64,000 bases of DNA from Chondrilla cf. caribensis (GCA_964020155.1 OZ026563.1:4707940-4771939); one strand, 5' to 3'. Numbered from the stretch's first letter, positions 33,055-45,671 are shown. Numbers and translations: made by a program. The notes: generated from the letters alone by a model not told the origin.

Positions 33055-36000
33055 ATGGCGATGGAGGATCCTTTCTTTCTTGTCAAAGAGTACGTTTTTA
33101 GTCTCGTTTGAACACTTCTTGTTGTAACGTTTCTTTCTCAATTTCTTCTCACTACCACAGGGAAGTTTTACAGTCACTAAGAAATGCTCAAGGGCTGCAC
33201 GCTCAATTGTCAGATTTAATAGATAATCAAGGCGATTCGAAACGCGTGGAGGCAGTGCAAGGCGAACTCAATAAGGCAATCAAAAGTATTGAATGGGATT
33301 TACAAGACCTGGACCAGACGATTGGTATCCTTTTGTAACCCGATTCCATGTTAACTCTTAAGTTGTAGAGAGATAGTCCTTCATTGTCAAGCCACCCTCG
33401 TGCTAATCAAGTTGTTTATATAATGCAATGTGAGCTTAAATCGATCTAGAGCCCTATCCTACGTAGACAATGGTGTATTCCTGCCAAAACATTCAAACTC
33501 AGTGCCAACATTTCCCCTATAAAGGTCTATGAGGTTATATTGGATCTATGGTGCCAAACAGTTTAATTTGAAAATGTACCATAGTTGAAACATGATTATA
33601 CCAGCTGATATAACAGGACCAGAGCTTGTCATAGTGATGGTTGGCTGTACCCCGAATTTATTTACTTGAAACAGGTACACAACAGACAACACAGACCAAC
33701 TAGCAGTGTTGATGGTGACTGTGATTGCTGGTGGGTCCATCCTCGTTACCTGATCAAGCTACCTTTATAAATAAGTACATTCTGTAGCAAATGTGATTAC
33801 ATTGGGCGGCTTCCTGCCGTACACATATGTATTGTTGTGTATACATACATACATATCTGGATGGAAGTGTATATACCTTAACTGGTGTTAGGGGTTGCCC
33901 AACGGAATCCTGGCAGATTCCAAATGGATCTCAGAGAAATTCAAAGCAGAAGACAGTTTGTCACTGACACCAAAGCAGATGTTGATGTCAGTCAAGAAAA
34001 TAGAAGTCTTTGTTGGGTTTCTGTGAAGTTGTCAAAAACATGTTTATGGGAGGTAATTAGTAGGAAGACCTAGGTTAGGTATACTAACTGATGGGCTAAC
34101 AGTGTGAAAGAATGGGGTCCTGTTAGTGGGGGATGGAGAGGGTTGAGTGTCTTAGTCAGGCTACTTGGGGCATTATTTGGTCACTGACTTGACGTTCCTT
34201 CGTATGTTGTAGCTACGGTATTCTTACAAGTGTTGTGTGTGCAATAAAGGGAATTCCGTTTGTTGTGCCATATCAAGTTAATTCATCTAATCTAATTTTT
34301 GAGATTATCTGATATTTCAATCTGTTAAAATCTAACACATGTATTGGTGGGAGTTCTGCCCAGACCATCTTTTTGGTGGTAATCTGGTTAGCTTGGCTGT
34401 TGGTATATTTGCTATGTATTGTATACCTCTCCTCAATCCAGACTGCCGTTTTGTTAATTTATATCGGGCGGAAGTGTGGCTAGGTCATTAAATTCCAAAT
34501 TTATTATTATTAATTCAATGATCAGCTGCAGTATGAAATGGTAATAACGGGCACAGTTGCTGCTATATATTTAGGCAGAATATGGGCAAACTGGTTGGAA
34601 TACAGCTAGTGGTGGTCATTCTGTAGTTTGTGGTGGTTTGCCCCAACCACACCCGACTAGTGTGGGCAGAACCCTGCCCTAATGAGTATATGGTATTATA
34701 CGTATATACGTATAATATATAAAAAGTGTGTGGTGACGTGCTGTCTGTTATTGTAACTGTAGGAGATTAAACGGAGTATAAATAGTGAGAGCATGAAGGC
34801 CAGAATACAGTCGAACCAGAGACAGGCATTGTTCGGAGACTCCTCCCCTCGTGGACCCAAACGCGCTCAGGGCAAGTACGCTAAAATGGAGAATGAGCTG
34901 CGACGTGGAAACCAGGACTTTATTGACGACCAGTTGCAGCGTCAGCAGGTGAACTCCCACCCTTCCAGGCCTGTGTATGTGTGCTTATATAGTACACCTC
35001 TATGCATGTGATAGCCATGTGTTATGCATGTTGAGGATGTCACATGATGTACATGTGATGAAGAATACACGAATTGTAGATGACAAAGTGTTTTCCATTT
35101 ACCCTCAGCAAATAATGAGAGAACAGGACCAGGATTTAGGTAAAGTTTCTCAGAGTGTCCATGTACTTGGTCAGATGGGAGAAGAAATTGGCAATGAACT
35201 TGATGACCATAACAGGTATGCTGGAAGTCTTAGGCTAGTTGGACAGTGCCATTGTACATGCTATAGTGGAGATGGAAATGGTTCATCGTGTGTGAACAGT
35301 CAGGGGTGTGCAATCTGCAACCTCACTCTTTACTGGAGCCTTAGAATGGGAATGAGAACATTACACCAACTCAATATTTTCATTGTATTATTGTTCATAA
35401 AGTAACATTACTGGATAGCTTTGTGCCGGTGTTCCCATGTTAGTGCTGTACATGTACCTGTGTTCCCTTGTTAGTGCTGTACATGTACCTGTGTTCCCTT
35501 GTTAGTGCTGTACATGTACCTGTGTTCCCTTGTACGTGCTGTACATGTACCCGTGTTCCCATGTATGTGCTGTACATGTACCCGTGTAGCGTTGGGCGGT
35601 ATACCGAATATATAGTAATACCGCGGTATTATTTGGGCACGGTTTTGATACCGGCTGACTTTTTTCTATAACGAGATATCGTGATATCTCTGTATTCTCT
35701 AAGGTTTGACCGGTATTTTAAGTAGTATATTCCTGAGATATCAAATTTCACCCTGAAATGATGTGTTCTGAATCCTTCGAAACTATCGTTGCGACAGCCA
35801 TGATTACGAGCACGACAAGTGTGCATGTGCAGAGTAATACGTTGTTAGACGGAATGAGAGAATGTTGTCAAAATGGCATCGGCGTCAGCTGCAAGTTTAA
35901 ATTTTGATCAGCGAACGGGCGATACGGGTGATCCGAGCAATGAACTTCATCTCGTCGATAAGAATAATACTAAATCTGATATTTGGTAGTACTTTGCGCT

Positions 36001-36737
36001 CCGAGTTAACTAGGACGACAAAGTAGTGGATTATTTATTTATGCTTATTTATTCCATTATTATTAAATCAAGGATTCAGTTATTTCAATGCCCAACTATA
36101 ACCTTAAGACTCGGTATACCATAATACCGTCGTATGATGTTGGCAGTATACCGAAACTGATATTTTTTGATACCGCCCAGCGCTATACCCGTGTTCCCTT
36201 GTTAGTGCTGTACATGTACCCGTGTTCCCTTGCTGATGCTGTACATGTACCCGTGTTCCCATGTATGTGCTGTACATGTACCCGTGTTCCCTTGCTAGTG
36301 TTGTACATGTACCCGTGTTCCCTTGCTAGTGTTGTACACCTCTTCTCGTTCCCTCTTGGCACACAGGATGCTAGGCGACTTCTCTCATGAGTTGGAACAC
36401 ACAGACTCACGACTTACATCTCTCGTTAATAGAGTCGATAAAATTTCAAGAAAAGCTGGTGGTGAGTATGCTCATTTGTGAGATAAGCAACTGTTCGCCT
36501 AGTCTTTTGTAGCCAGACCCATTCAGCCCTATTTGTGATTATATTCACCATTCAAAGTCCCATTTCAAAATATGGAGGCGAGAATGGGTCTGGGCTATGT
36601 AGGTGAGACTAGTTCCCCCTGCCATACATGTCACAATTGGCCATTCTCTCCTTGCAGATAAATGTCAAATTATAACTATTGTTGTACTTGTCGTTATTCT
36701 GTTGATTGTCATTGTTCTCTTTATAATACCTTTTTGA
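33055..36737 (+). CDS. STX6: Syntaxin 6 (Qc-SNARE)
   Basis: Seven exons: 33055-33089, 33161-33324, 33892-33986, 34763-34948, 35109-35215, 36367-36461, 36658-36737. They give 253 residues (human 255). The start MAMEDPFFLVKE and the block SIEWDLQDLDQTI are diagnostic of the N-terminal three-helix domain. RQALFGDSSPRG and the linker follow, then the SNARE helix MREQDQDLGKVSQSVHVLG and FSHELEHTDSRL, and a 23-residue tail anchor (IVVLVVILLIVIVLFIIPF). Family knowledge: a trans-Golgi/endosome SNARE. At the SNARE zero layer, where Qc proteins have glutamine, this gene has histidine (codon CAT at 35208-35210, residue 194, context ELDDHNRML). A hAT element and a split minisatellite sit in the intron 35216-36366. 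Confidence 0.92.
35429..36340. repeat. Minisatellite, 31-bp unit, split by a hAT insertion
   Basis: Units containing GTGCTGTACATGTACCTGTG occur at about 35429-35586 and resume at 36186-36340. The 599-bp hAT element lies between the two halves, so the array is older than the insertion. Confidence 0.9.
35587..36185 (+). mobile_element. Non-autonomous hAT element with a transposase remnant
   Basis: 599 bp bounded by inverted repeats TAGCGTTGGGCGGTAT (left) and the reverse complement of TAGCGCTGGGCGGTAT (right), flanked by a perfect 8-bp target duplication TACCCGTG (35579-35586 and 36186-36193). An 8-bp duplication and TAG-type ends are hAT features. Inside, an ATG at 35873 opens 38 codons ending KSDIW-stop at 35987-35989; past the stop the frame continues YFALRVN-stop-DDKVVD. 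That is the start of a BED zinc finger of ZBED-like hAT transposases, with two stops and the rest deleted. The copy cannot make a transposase. Confidence 0.85.
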
Positions 36738-36787
36738 TTGACGTCCATCCATCAAAATCAAATTCCTTAAACACAATTCACTCCCAC

Positions 36788-36793
36788 TTTATT
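36788..36793 (-). terminator. Candidate poly(A) signal of the astacin gene
   Basis: AATAAA on the minus strand, 175 bp past the astacin stop, within the 230-bp convergent gap to syntaxin 6. Confidence 0.4.
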
Positions 36794-36967
36794 GTATCTA
36801 TAAATTATACTTGATTGATAGTGATTAATAATGTATAATTTTAATTTTGATTGAGTATAAAGTACATATTAAATATGTGTGTATGTGTTTTTCTTCAATG
36901 TCAAGCTGCAATTATATACAAACTACAAAATGTGAAGTGAATGAAATGTTTGCTGTAGTTGAGAGTC

Positions 36968-37655
36968 TTATATGAGAGAATTGAGGCAAACACAAACGCA
37001 CAACAACAGAAGTACCAGAAATTGTGAGCTCAAACTAGTGGTGGCGGCACTTCGAGGGTTCAAAATTTGCTGCACGGATTCTTCAAAGCTCACTGAGTTG
37101 GAGATTCTGTACACATCCATCGAGTACAGGTAATATCTGTAGTATTGCGATCCTCTCCTTACCGTAACCAAACGGATATCACCGATACCATTCTGGCAGT
37201 TGTCACTCTCTCCAAACTCTGTATAATCATCTGTGTCATTGGATCCTGTCGCGCAGAAACCCTTGATTAAGCCAAACATGGTGTAGTTGTACTCCTGTGC
37301 ACCCTGTCCACACTTCCTGACTGGCTCGCTCCGGTTGCTGTACGGATCACTGAGGTCCTCTGTTGCCCCCTCCAGACTGATTAGGTTGCTGTATCGAGGG
37401 ACGAGGTAGTAACACCCCACGTACGTCAACCCTTGTAGCCGTGGTTCCGGAGAGCACGGCTCACTGTTACAGGTCTCGCTCTCCACTTGACATCCCCTCC
37501 CTTGACTGTCACATCCCCTAGTCCGTGTCCTTGTGCCTCCTCCACAATCACGTGAACATCTGGACCATGCACTCCACTCACCTATGTGAACACAACAGTA
37601 ATAGCATTGATACTGGAGAGAGATGAGTATGTGTAACACACACACACACACACAC

Positions 37656-37694
<39 letters not shown>

Positions 37695-40600
37695 CACAGG
37701 CGTGCACACCTAGTACACAAGGAATAACATACTGGATGTAGTGGTCACACAAGTGACTCCAGTGTTACAGCTGACGACATCCTCTGGATCCCCTGTGCAG
37801 TCGTATTTCCTTATTCCAGTGTTAGTGGGATCAACACACGTACGAGTCCTACGCCGTGTACCACCTTCGCAAGTCTGTGAACAGGAGGACCAGCTGGACC
37901 ATGCTGTGTAGACTCCCGATGATGGACATGATTGCGTATTGCAAGAACGGTACTGATTCGTTGCTCCAGCACAGTTGTTACCGTTGTAACACGTCCTAAC
38001 ACGAACTTGCTGACCAGTACCACAGCTCCTGCTACACAGGCTCCACGATCCCCAGCTACTCCAGAAGGAACCTAGCATGGCAACCAGCATTGGAAAACAC
38101 TAAAACACTGTACACGAAGCACTCGAGAAGCTAATTCTACTGTAGAGATGTGTACATTCTCTACATAACACAATATGATCACTACAGTAGAGATGTGTAT
38201 GTACAAATGGTTATAATTGGACTGATACACGTACTGTAATAGCAGCTCTGGGTGTTGCACCTCTCCTCCTGTATGTTGCTACCAGGACAACCAACACCTC
38301 CCTGACATTGGCGGGTTCTGGTCCGAGTCCCCCCGTTACACGTCCTACTGCACGAGGACCAGGAGGTATATCCCGACCATGATCCAGTCACGCCGGCTGA
38401 GCAAAGACAACAAAAGTAATTCTTCAGATGGTGCTTGAGGTGAAGGCAATTACTTCATAAACAGAGTGAAATGCAAGGATAAGTTACGATGGTACTTTCT
38501 AAGTATTGAACACAACTTAAACTAGAAACCAACTGATGAGAGCCCAGCTATAAGAACCAACCAAATAACTTACATACATAGTTAGGAGCAGTTTGGTCTA
38601 AATACCACACACAAATTTAATAATCTACACGTAGAAATGTTGGAAACAGGAGGGTATTAAGAAGTATGGCCTGATCTGTATGGGCGTGAGGTCCACTCCT
38701 TGTCTGAATTAGATCATGAAGGGACTTTTTGGGACATTGTTTATGTCTGTTTTGTGGAAGCCCAATCATAACCCTACATGGCACAGACGGATGCTACCCC
38801 GCTTCCCATCGAAGGCCAATATCCAGTGCTAATATGGTCTGCACAGGACAATCATTAGTGGAGGAGGTATGGCCTCACATTACGCTTGCGCATGACTACC
38901 CCCATATTTAGTGTAGGGGAGTAGTGGGAAGCCTTGTCGTTATACATGGCTTCTGCTCAACATTGCACACAAACATTACATGCACAACAACAGGAGACAA
39001 TTCCAGTAGTGAAATAGATAATGTTGTGAACATGATACGGACATGTATGTACATGCATGTATGCTCATACACACACTATGGATATGTCCTACACATACAA
39101 TACCAATGCCGACAGAACACGCAGACTCACATGTTCCTGGGCACCTGTAGAGTGCATTGACATGGTCCACATCACGGGAAGAAAACCCATCTCTGTTGCC
39201 AAGGCGACTGATTAGTACATTGCTGTCCACTGGTACGATGGTGTTGCGGCCATTTCTTGAGAAAGCATTGGCTCGGTAGTGCATTAGGGAGTCGTAGTCA
39301 TAGGTGATTCCATTGGTGGTGGCAATACGAGTATTGACTTTATCAAAATTGGACTCAAATCCTATGTTTGAGGAAACAGCGGTGTAGAGGATACATGTAT
39401 AATACATTCTGTCTGCTATACAGTGCAGTTAACTTCCAGTGCTAGTGTTAGTTTACTACTCCAGGTTAGAGGTGCACCGATACAGGATTCAGCCAATATT
39501 CCAATCATTGATAAATAGGACCAATATAAGCCAATACCAATAGCCAATCTGATAGTTCATACACATTATTGGTAATCTCATGGGATTTGCCAAAAATAAC
39601 AGACACAAATACCACACAAACATTACAAATAAGGAAATTAGAATCCTAATCCAGTGACTTTAAAATAATCATAATAAACTGAAAGGATAATGAACAACAT
39701 ATGAAAATGAATTGAATATGCAGGTGAAGATTCACTATTAGCTTCATTGATAACCACACAGGGAACTTGAACATTGATACGAAAGAATAAGCTGCTATCA
39801 TGCCGGTGCAGTCCTAGTGATAGTAGCACATCGAGGTGTGCAACCTACCAGATCTGATGTTCTGGTAGAGTATTTCCACATATTCGTCCCTGTCAGGTCT
39901 GCTCTGCTCGTGCCAGCGCCCCAGAGCATGGAATATCTCGTGCATCACAATTCCCTTGTACTCGCACCCACTTCCAATTGATATGGGCTGTCGTCCGCGG
40001 CGAGTACGGCCAATGTAGGAATAGCACCTGAAGGAACCAACGTGCTCGCAATGAAATGGGGAAACAGAGCCATACAATAATCACTACCTACAACACTTGA
40101 TCATGTATATATTGGAATAGCAATTTATGAGCAGAAATCATAGCTGTATATCATGAATAATTCACAAGATGTTCCAACAATATAGGTCTTCACTACATAT
40201 TCTGCTCAAAATATCCCCATTACAAATTCTTCGCCATAGCTAGCTGGAAGACTCTGTGAACACAAACATATTCCTGATGTTTTGTCCCAGCACTTTATTG
40301 TACAGGAATTCTAGCTATTCTGTGTAGTCGTCTTCTGGTCATTCAAATGCCAAGCACTCACCCATCGCCTCTGAAGAACTCCACATAGTGTGTCTCAGCG
40401 GTTCTTGTCACAAAGGTGATACAAGTTCTTGCCTGGTAGTCGGCCATTGCTGCACTTATGGCTTGCCTGGCTTGTGAATCTGTGCACAGACAAACACAAA
40501 CCAGTAAACTGAAACATTGAATAATTTTCTCGGCTTTGGCTGTAAATTAATACATACCCACATCTGTGAACCTCACTGTTCCTCCACACCCTCACATATA

Positions 40601-41115
40601 CTTACACACCTACCCCCACATACACACAGTACAATATTAGCTCTTATGGTGTTCCTACTCACTTAAGCTTGAGGAGAGGACATAAGGAACTTGGCCATTG
40701 GGCCAAGTGCTGTCTTGATCAGCCACTACAGCATTTTGAGGACCAAAGGGATCATCTTCTTCTTGAGTACTTTGCATGGATCGATCTCTTTCTTGATCAG
40801 GAGTCAATACAATGTCACCTTCTCTCAAGGAGTACACACCTGTAAACACGATCACAGAGTACTAACACAGTCTTAATAGTAATACAGTCAATCATTTCTC
40901 ATTGTAGCACCATCATGTGTGGGGTTGTACGAGTAATGTATAGTGAACTTGGAGGAAATCTGTGCTGTTTCAACCCTGTATACCATTGTCTTGACTTCCA
41001 ACATACACTCTAAACACGCACACAACTAACCTGTTCCAGACCCAAGTGTCTCTTGTTCCTGGGCAGCACACAGTGCACACAGCAGAGCTACAACGACTAG
41101 CAACTTATAGTCCAT
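36968..41115 (-). CDS. Secreted astacin metalloproteinase with four TSP1 repeats and a hydrophobic C-terminus
   Basis: Eight exons: 41031-41115, 40663-40839, 40362-40479, 39849-40027, 39131-39361, 38235-38396, 37733-38071, 36968-37581. They give 634 residues. Signal peptide at about residues 1-20 ([14 protein letters not shown]). A short propeptide follows, then a mature end of astacin type ([17 protein letters not shown]). The zinc motif is [19 protein letters not shown], and the Met-turn is DSLMHY. Four thrombospondin type 1 repeats follow, starting at [38 protein letters not shown] and [13 protein letters not shown] cysteine-containing WSC-like region comes next ([17 protein letters not shown]). 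The last 20 residues are strongly hydrophobic, compatible with a GPI-anchor signal. Role in matrix processing is inferred. The exact domain order has no well-known vertebrate counterpart that I can name. Confidence 0.85.
37632..37693. repeat. (CA)n microsatellite, astacin intron
   Basis: GT on the sense strand, in the 151-bp intron 37582-37732. Confidence 0.95.
39467..39816. mobile_element. Possible degenerate hAT-like MITE in an astacin intron
   Basis: The left end TAGAGGTGCACCGATA resembles common hAT ends. The right end reads TAGGACTGCACCGG on the opposite strand, an imperfect inverted match. Flanking 8-mers do not match, so no target duplication supports it. Confidence 0.35.
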
Positions 41116-41637
41116 TGATCTTCTCTATCAATTGGGATGGGAAGGGGTGCTGCGTGCTAGTTTCAACTGCTTTTATAGCCTGCATCACGGGATGCATGAT
41201 GTCATTAACACAAACACGCTTGACAACGGAATTTACCTTTTTTGGCACGGTAGAAACGTCGTCCGGCGTGATACCCAAACGCATTGAGTTCCGAGGTAGA
41301 GTGAGAAATCCCCCAATAAGGCCACCATACTATAAGCATTTGATGACCTAATGCGCAGCTGCGGGTTGAGTGAAAGTGGAATAGCGACAAACAAAGGTCA
41401 CCTAGTGAAATCGTTAACCTCTCCTATATTCGGCACGGCACGTGTAAACACACCCGCAGCTCGGTACTTTCAAGCATATTTGGCAAATGTCAAACGCGTG
41501 ACCATAATAGAGCATGTTATCTACTAGTACTACAGGCAGGCTACTGTCTTGTAGCTTCTACCACACATAATAGTAGCTCCTTCAAGGCTATGTGCCGCGA
41601 ACATATGTTGCCATGGATACTGGGAAATGGGTGACAA
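41116..41637. other. Intergenic region between divergent astacin and orphan gene
   Basis: 522 bp between opposing starts. No repeat, RNA gene or convincing promoter element was recognised. The right 50 bp may hold an alternative upstream start of the orphan gene. Confidence 0.45.
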
Positions 41638-42666
41638 ATGGCAGAAGGCAAGTGTGTAGGAGTATGCCAGCATCCCGGGTGTTGGGAAGCTGGGAAGGGG
41701 AGGAAGAGGACAGACAACGCATTTTACGCATCCGTTCTTCAAAATATTCTTTTTAAAAGGCAAGCAAATTTGTTGAACAGTCCAAGTTCACCAGAAACAG
41801 CTCGTGAGGAGATGCCGTACATGCAGTCTGAACTATTGTTCATTGATAGAGATATTTGTTTTGACACGTACAGAAAATTCGAGCAGTTTACCGTCTCTGA
41901 CTGTAAACACACTTAGTTCGGAGCAATATCAACTTCCCTCCATTTCTCAAAGAAGGTGAGTTCTGATATCTCAGTGTCATCAGTGGTGAGTCCATCTGAC
42001 ATTTGTGTTCTAGATCCGTAGAATCGTCTGGTTCAAGATCGAAGGGGAAGAGAAGAAACAAGGTGAAAATCAAATCTCCCCCCGTTTCTCAAGACTGCGT
42101 GCATCAAGTGCAGCTCTGTGTGGACCAATCCCCACATGACTCACCACAGTGGAGTGACTATGACTTCACACCAGTGTACATCTGGATGCCCAAGCATGGA
42201 AGCAGAGCTAAGCACCATGTATGTGCATGTAACATAAACCAGGATGTAGGTGCATAATTCACATGTGAACGCTCATTAGCTCAGGTTACACTGTACACAA
42301 GTACTTTGTAGGCTACTGTTCTGTGCATATACAGCTTGTACGTATATACACATGTGTAGGTGTATTTCACTATATATGTACCAGGATGTAGGTGCATAAT
42401 TCACATGTGAACGATCATTAGCTCAGGTTACACTGTACACAAGTACTTTGTAGGCTACTGTTCTGTGCATATACAGCTTGTATATGTACATGCGTAGGTG
42501 TATTTCACTATTTATATATGTACCGGGTATGTGTGTGTAGGTGAGATCGCTAATCGACAATAATTCAAGTATGAAGACTACATATCTTAATGATGTAGTT
42601 TCACTCCCAAATTACTCAAATAAGGTATGTATGTCCGAATGAAAAATATCCACCATATATGTGTGT

Positions 42667-42732
<66 letters not shown>

Positions 42733-43822
42733 CATGTATGTGTGTGTAAATGGCTTCAAATTTAGCCATTCTGTCAACAGAAAAAGAAAAAACGTTCAAC
42801 AAAGAGTCCCGCCAACAAGTGGTATGGAGATCTCACTAGTGAATTGTGAGTGTTTCCTTGTCGGCATTCCATTGTACCATACAGTCTCCATATTGGAAAG
42901 TGTTAAAGTTAAAGTACCATAACTGTTATTAGTCTTGCATAGCCAGACCTAATCAAGCAAGTTGGCAACTGTAGGGTTGCTTGTAGGACCCACAGGAACG
43001 CAGTACTCCTCAGCACACACAGCATGCTGATGGGACAGTGTGCCCCTGCAGTTGAACCTTCATGGTGTTTGTCCTGTGCAGTTATTCAGATTTATTGAAC
43101 CTCTCGGAAGATCAGGTAGTGAAACTAATGAGGGATGCACACCTCAGGTAGGCATTGGTTGTGACTGTGTGCTTGAGTTGTGTGCACTCCTTCACATGCT
43201 GTACTGCTTTAGTGTGTCAAGCAGGAATGAGAACAGACAGGACCAGCCCACCCCTCCCCAGTCCATAAGGACTATGAAACATGGCAGTGAAGAACAAAGT
43301 GACCAGCAAGACACCTCTGTGTTGGACAAGGCCACAGAAGATGACACAAGAGGTAGTTTCTTCAACAGTGGGCATGTTGGGAAGGAGAAGTCTGTTGCTG
43401 ATATTTCTACCCCCAAGCCAGTCAACCCTGAGAAGAGTAGTGACAGTGAAACAAGTAGAATACCCTCCAAAGCTGCAGAGAAAGACAAAGACTTGTCGCC
43501 CTCAATATCCACAAATGTATCTTGGTCTCGTCCCAGAGATTGCATCACACGCTATCCCCATGGTAACCCAGCACTATGTAGGGTCCCCAGAGCATCATCT
43601 CTAGTGCATCACCCTCTGTCCTTACAATCCTCTAACTATTATTCTACTGTGAAGATAGTGAGATCCTTGGAGCAAGGATTAACAGACAAGCTCATGTCAG
43701 TGATGCCATGTCCCCTGTCAGCCAGGAAGATAGACGAGCAAAAGGACATTTTACCACCTTTGCCCTCTGGAACTGTCAGAGTACCTCCTCCTACTGCCAA
43801 TCAACCAAACAGAACACTCTAG
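41638..43822 (+). CDS. Orphan basic protein of unknown function, 5' structure uncertain
   Basis: Five exons are well supported by splice signals and phase: 42014-42218, 42541-42624, 42781-42845, 43082-43147, 43213-43822 (TAG stop). They encode 343 codons. Upstream, an ATG at 41638 opens a frame with EEMPYMQSELLFIDRDICFD. It can be joined to an exon ending ISQRR (to about 41956) only through a 49-bp intron at about 41869-41915, so the first part is tentative. Visible content: a lysine-rich stretch (GSRSKGKRRNKVKIK), a KKKKRSTKSP basic patch, a short amphipathic helix (YSDLLNLSEDQVVKLMRDAH), then a long Ser/Pro-rich C-terminus with ITRYPHGNPALCRVPRAS. No known domain was recognised. The basic patches would suit a nuclear protein, but that is a guess. 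Confidence 0.5.
42239..42522. repeat. Tandem duplication, 142-bp period, two copies
   Basis: Copies start at 42239 and 42381 with CCAGGATGTAGGTGCATAAT and stay nearly identical for about 110 bp. They lie in the orphan-gene intron 42219-42540. Confidence 0.9.
42661..42730. repeat. (GT)n microsatellite, orphan-gene intron
   Basis: About 35 GT units on the sense strand in the intron 42625-42780. Confidence 0.95.
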
Positions 43823-44011
43823 TCCCACAGATACCACATGGCATGTCATGTCAGTCTAATGATCAATAATTGAAATTGTTGAATGAACTGATGTGTGTCC
43901 TCCATGATCATGACTGCACTATCTGTGCACACCATCAACGACCTTTCCAGATCCATATCAACATGATGGTTGGACAGGGTTGTCTGGTCACGTGATCAGT
44001 CGACTGCAAAT

Positions 44012-45613
44012 ATGGCGCAGAGATGGGACTTCGGCTCAGATGAATGTGATGACGATTTCGTTTCTGATGAAGAAAACCTTCTGGAAGAACCCAGGATCTC
44101 TCTAAAGGAATATCGTACTTCACAAGAGACGAGCTCCAACGACGAACTAGCGAATGTTCGACAACCACAACCTGTTTCTAACATAGAACCACCACAGCCC
44201 GCTTTCGTTTCGGGGTTACAGGATGCACCCCACCTTATTCATGGAACGCAAACAACTATGCCTTATACAAGAATGCCCTTTGGTGTTTCCTGGAAGGGAC
44301 CGACCTCGTACATGAACCCCTTCTGTTATTCGACACGTTTCACTGTACCAAACCAGGTTCGTATCCCCGTGCAGCCCGCAGTGTCGGAACAACGGTATTC
44401 ACCAGCATTGATTACAGGGTCGTCCCCTTCGCTAAGGAAAGAACCCGCTACTCCCGAGATTAATCTTCCTCAAGACGATGATGAGTGGATGTCTGATGAC
44501 AAGGAAACTGAGCCCTCTGCAACTCCTGACTATAAGCAGCAACTCATATTGGACTCTTATCTCAAAGACACCAAGAAGCTGTGGGCTGAAAGCAAGAATC
44601 AAATGTCTCCAAATGTGAAGACGGCTTTGAGAAGGGTCTTTGAGGAAATTGATAATCCGTACCTGTTTTTGACTTTTACTGTTTGCAATTTTGGGAAGGG
44701 AGGTTTAAAAGGATCCCACTGCCTGCCACGAGCTGTCATTATTGAGTTCCAGAGATGGAAAGTGGATTGTAAAGCAGGAAGAAGGAACAACTTTGTAGTC
44801 ACAGTTACTCAGCAGAAGGAGGTTCTGAGAGTCATCAGCGAGCAGTTTCCTCACTATACCGATGATCTGTTCCGTGTGTTCAACCTGAGTGAGGCTCCAC
44901 TGGAGGATCGCCTGCAGACCGTGAGAGACTCTCTATCAGCTCACCAGTTTAAAGAAGCTGCTTCCTATGCTGTGAAGCTCAACGTGAAGGATCACTTTGA
45001 TGCTCGAGACATTCTTCTCCCATTGATTGTCCTTGATAAGATTAATGTCATTCAGAACTACCTTGATGGCAGTGAAGCACTCCAACGGCGATTCATTTTA
45101 TACCTCGATGACACCTGTATGGGCGGGAATGAAAGAATCGCTCTTTTGAACCGGTAAGTGTGTGTCCTCTATTTTATTCCATCTGTTATACTAGTTGTTA
45201 TCCTAGTTGTTATACTAGTTTATATCCTGACTGTAATGTTGGTTATCTGTTAGTATTCCATCAATACATACCAACACTGCCTGATATGCCCATTTTGTCT
45301 GCCATACCATTCATACATACCTTAGTGGGCTATAGTCATGAACATTGATATCTTTTTATTGTTTCTTGTTTGGTTCTCAATGTCCTCATTAGCTCACTAA
45401 ATGATGAAGGAATAATCGGTAAAGAATCCACTTCTAAACTCTCTGTGAAGCAGTTGGAGAAGTTAGCACAGCGTCTGATCAAGCGCTACAACCTCCCCAT
45501 GAGCGACTTCCCTCACATTGCAGCTTTGAGCTCAAGGAGGTCCATTCACTACATCCTAGTGCAAAGGTACAAGAGAAAGGCTATATCCAATACCAACTTG
45601 TTGGAACTGTTGA

Positions 45614-45671
<58 letters not shown>

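Noticed and set aside
33090..33160. tRNA or other structured RNA genes in the window
   Set aside because: No cloverleaf or conserved RNA signature was found by eye; a covariance-model scan would be decisive.
38700..38960. Plus-strand open frames in the astacin intron
   Set aside because: Short, no homology, no splice context; treated as chance.
39467..39816. Calling a confident hAT element
   Set aside because: Ends match only partly and the 8-bp flanks differ; kept only as a low-confidence feature.
43970..44011. Extension of EXD3 to a TTG codon
   Set aside because: Not an ATG; the ATG at 44012 has the conserved start and follows the promoter motif.
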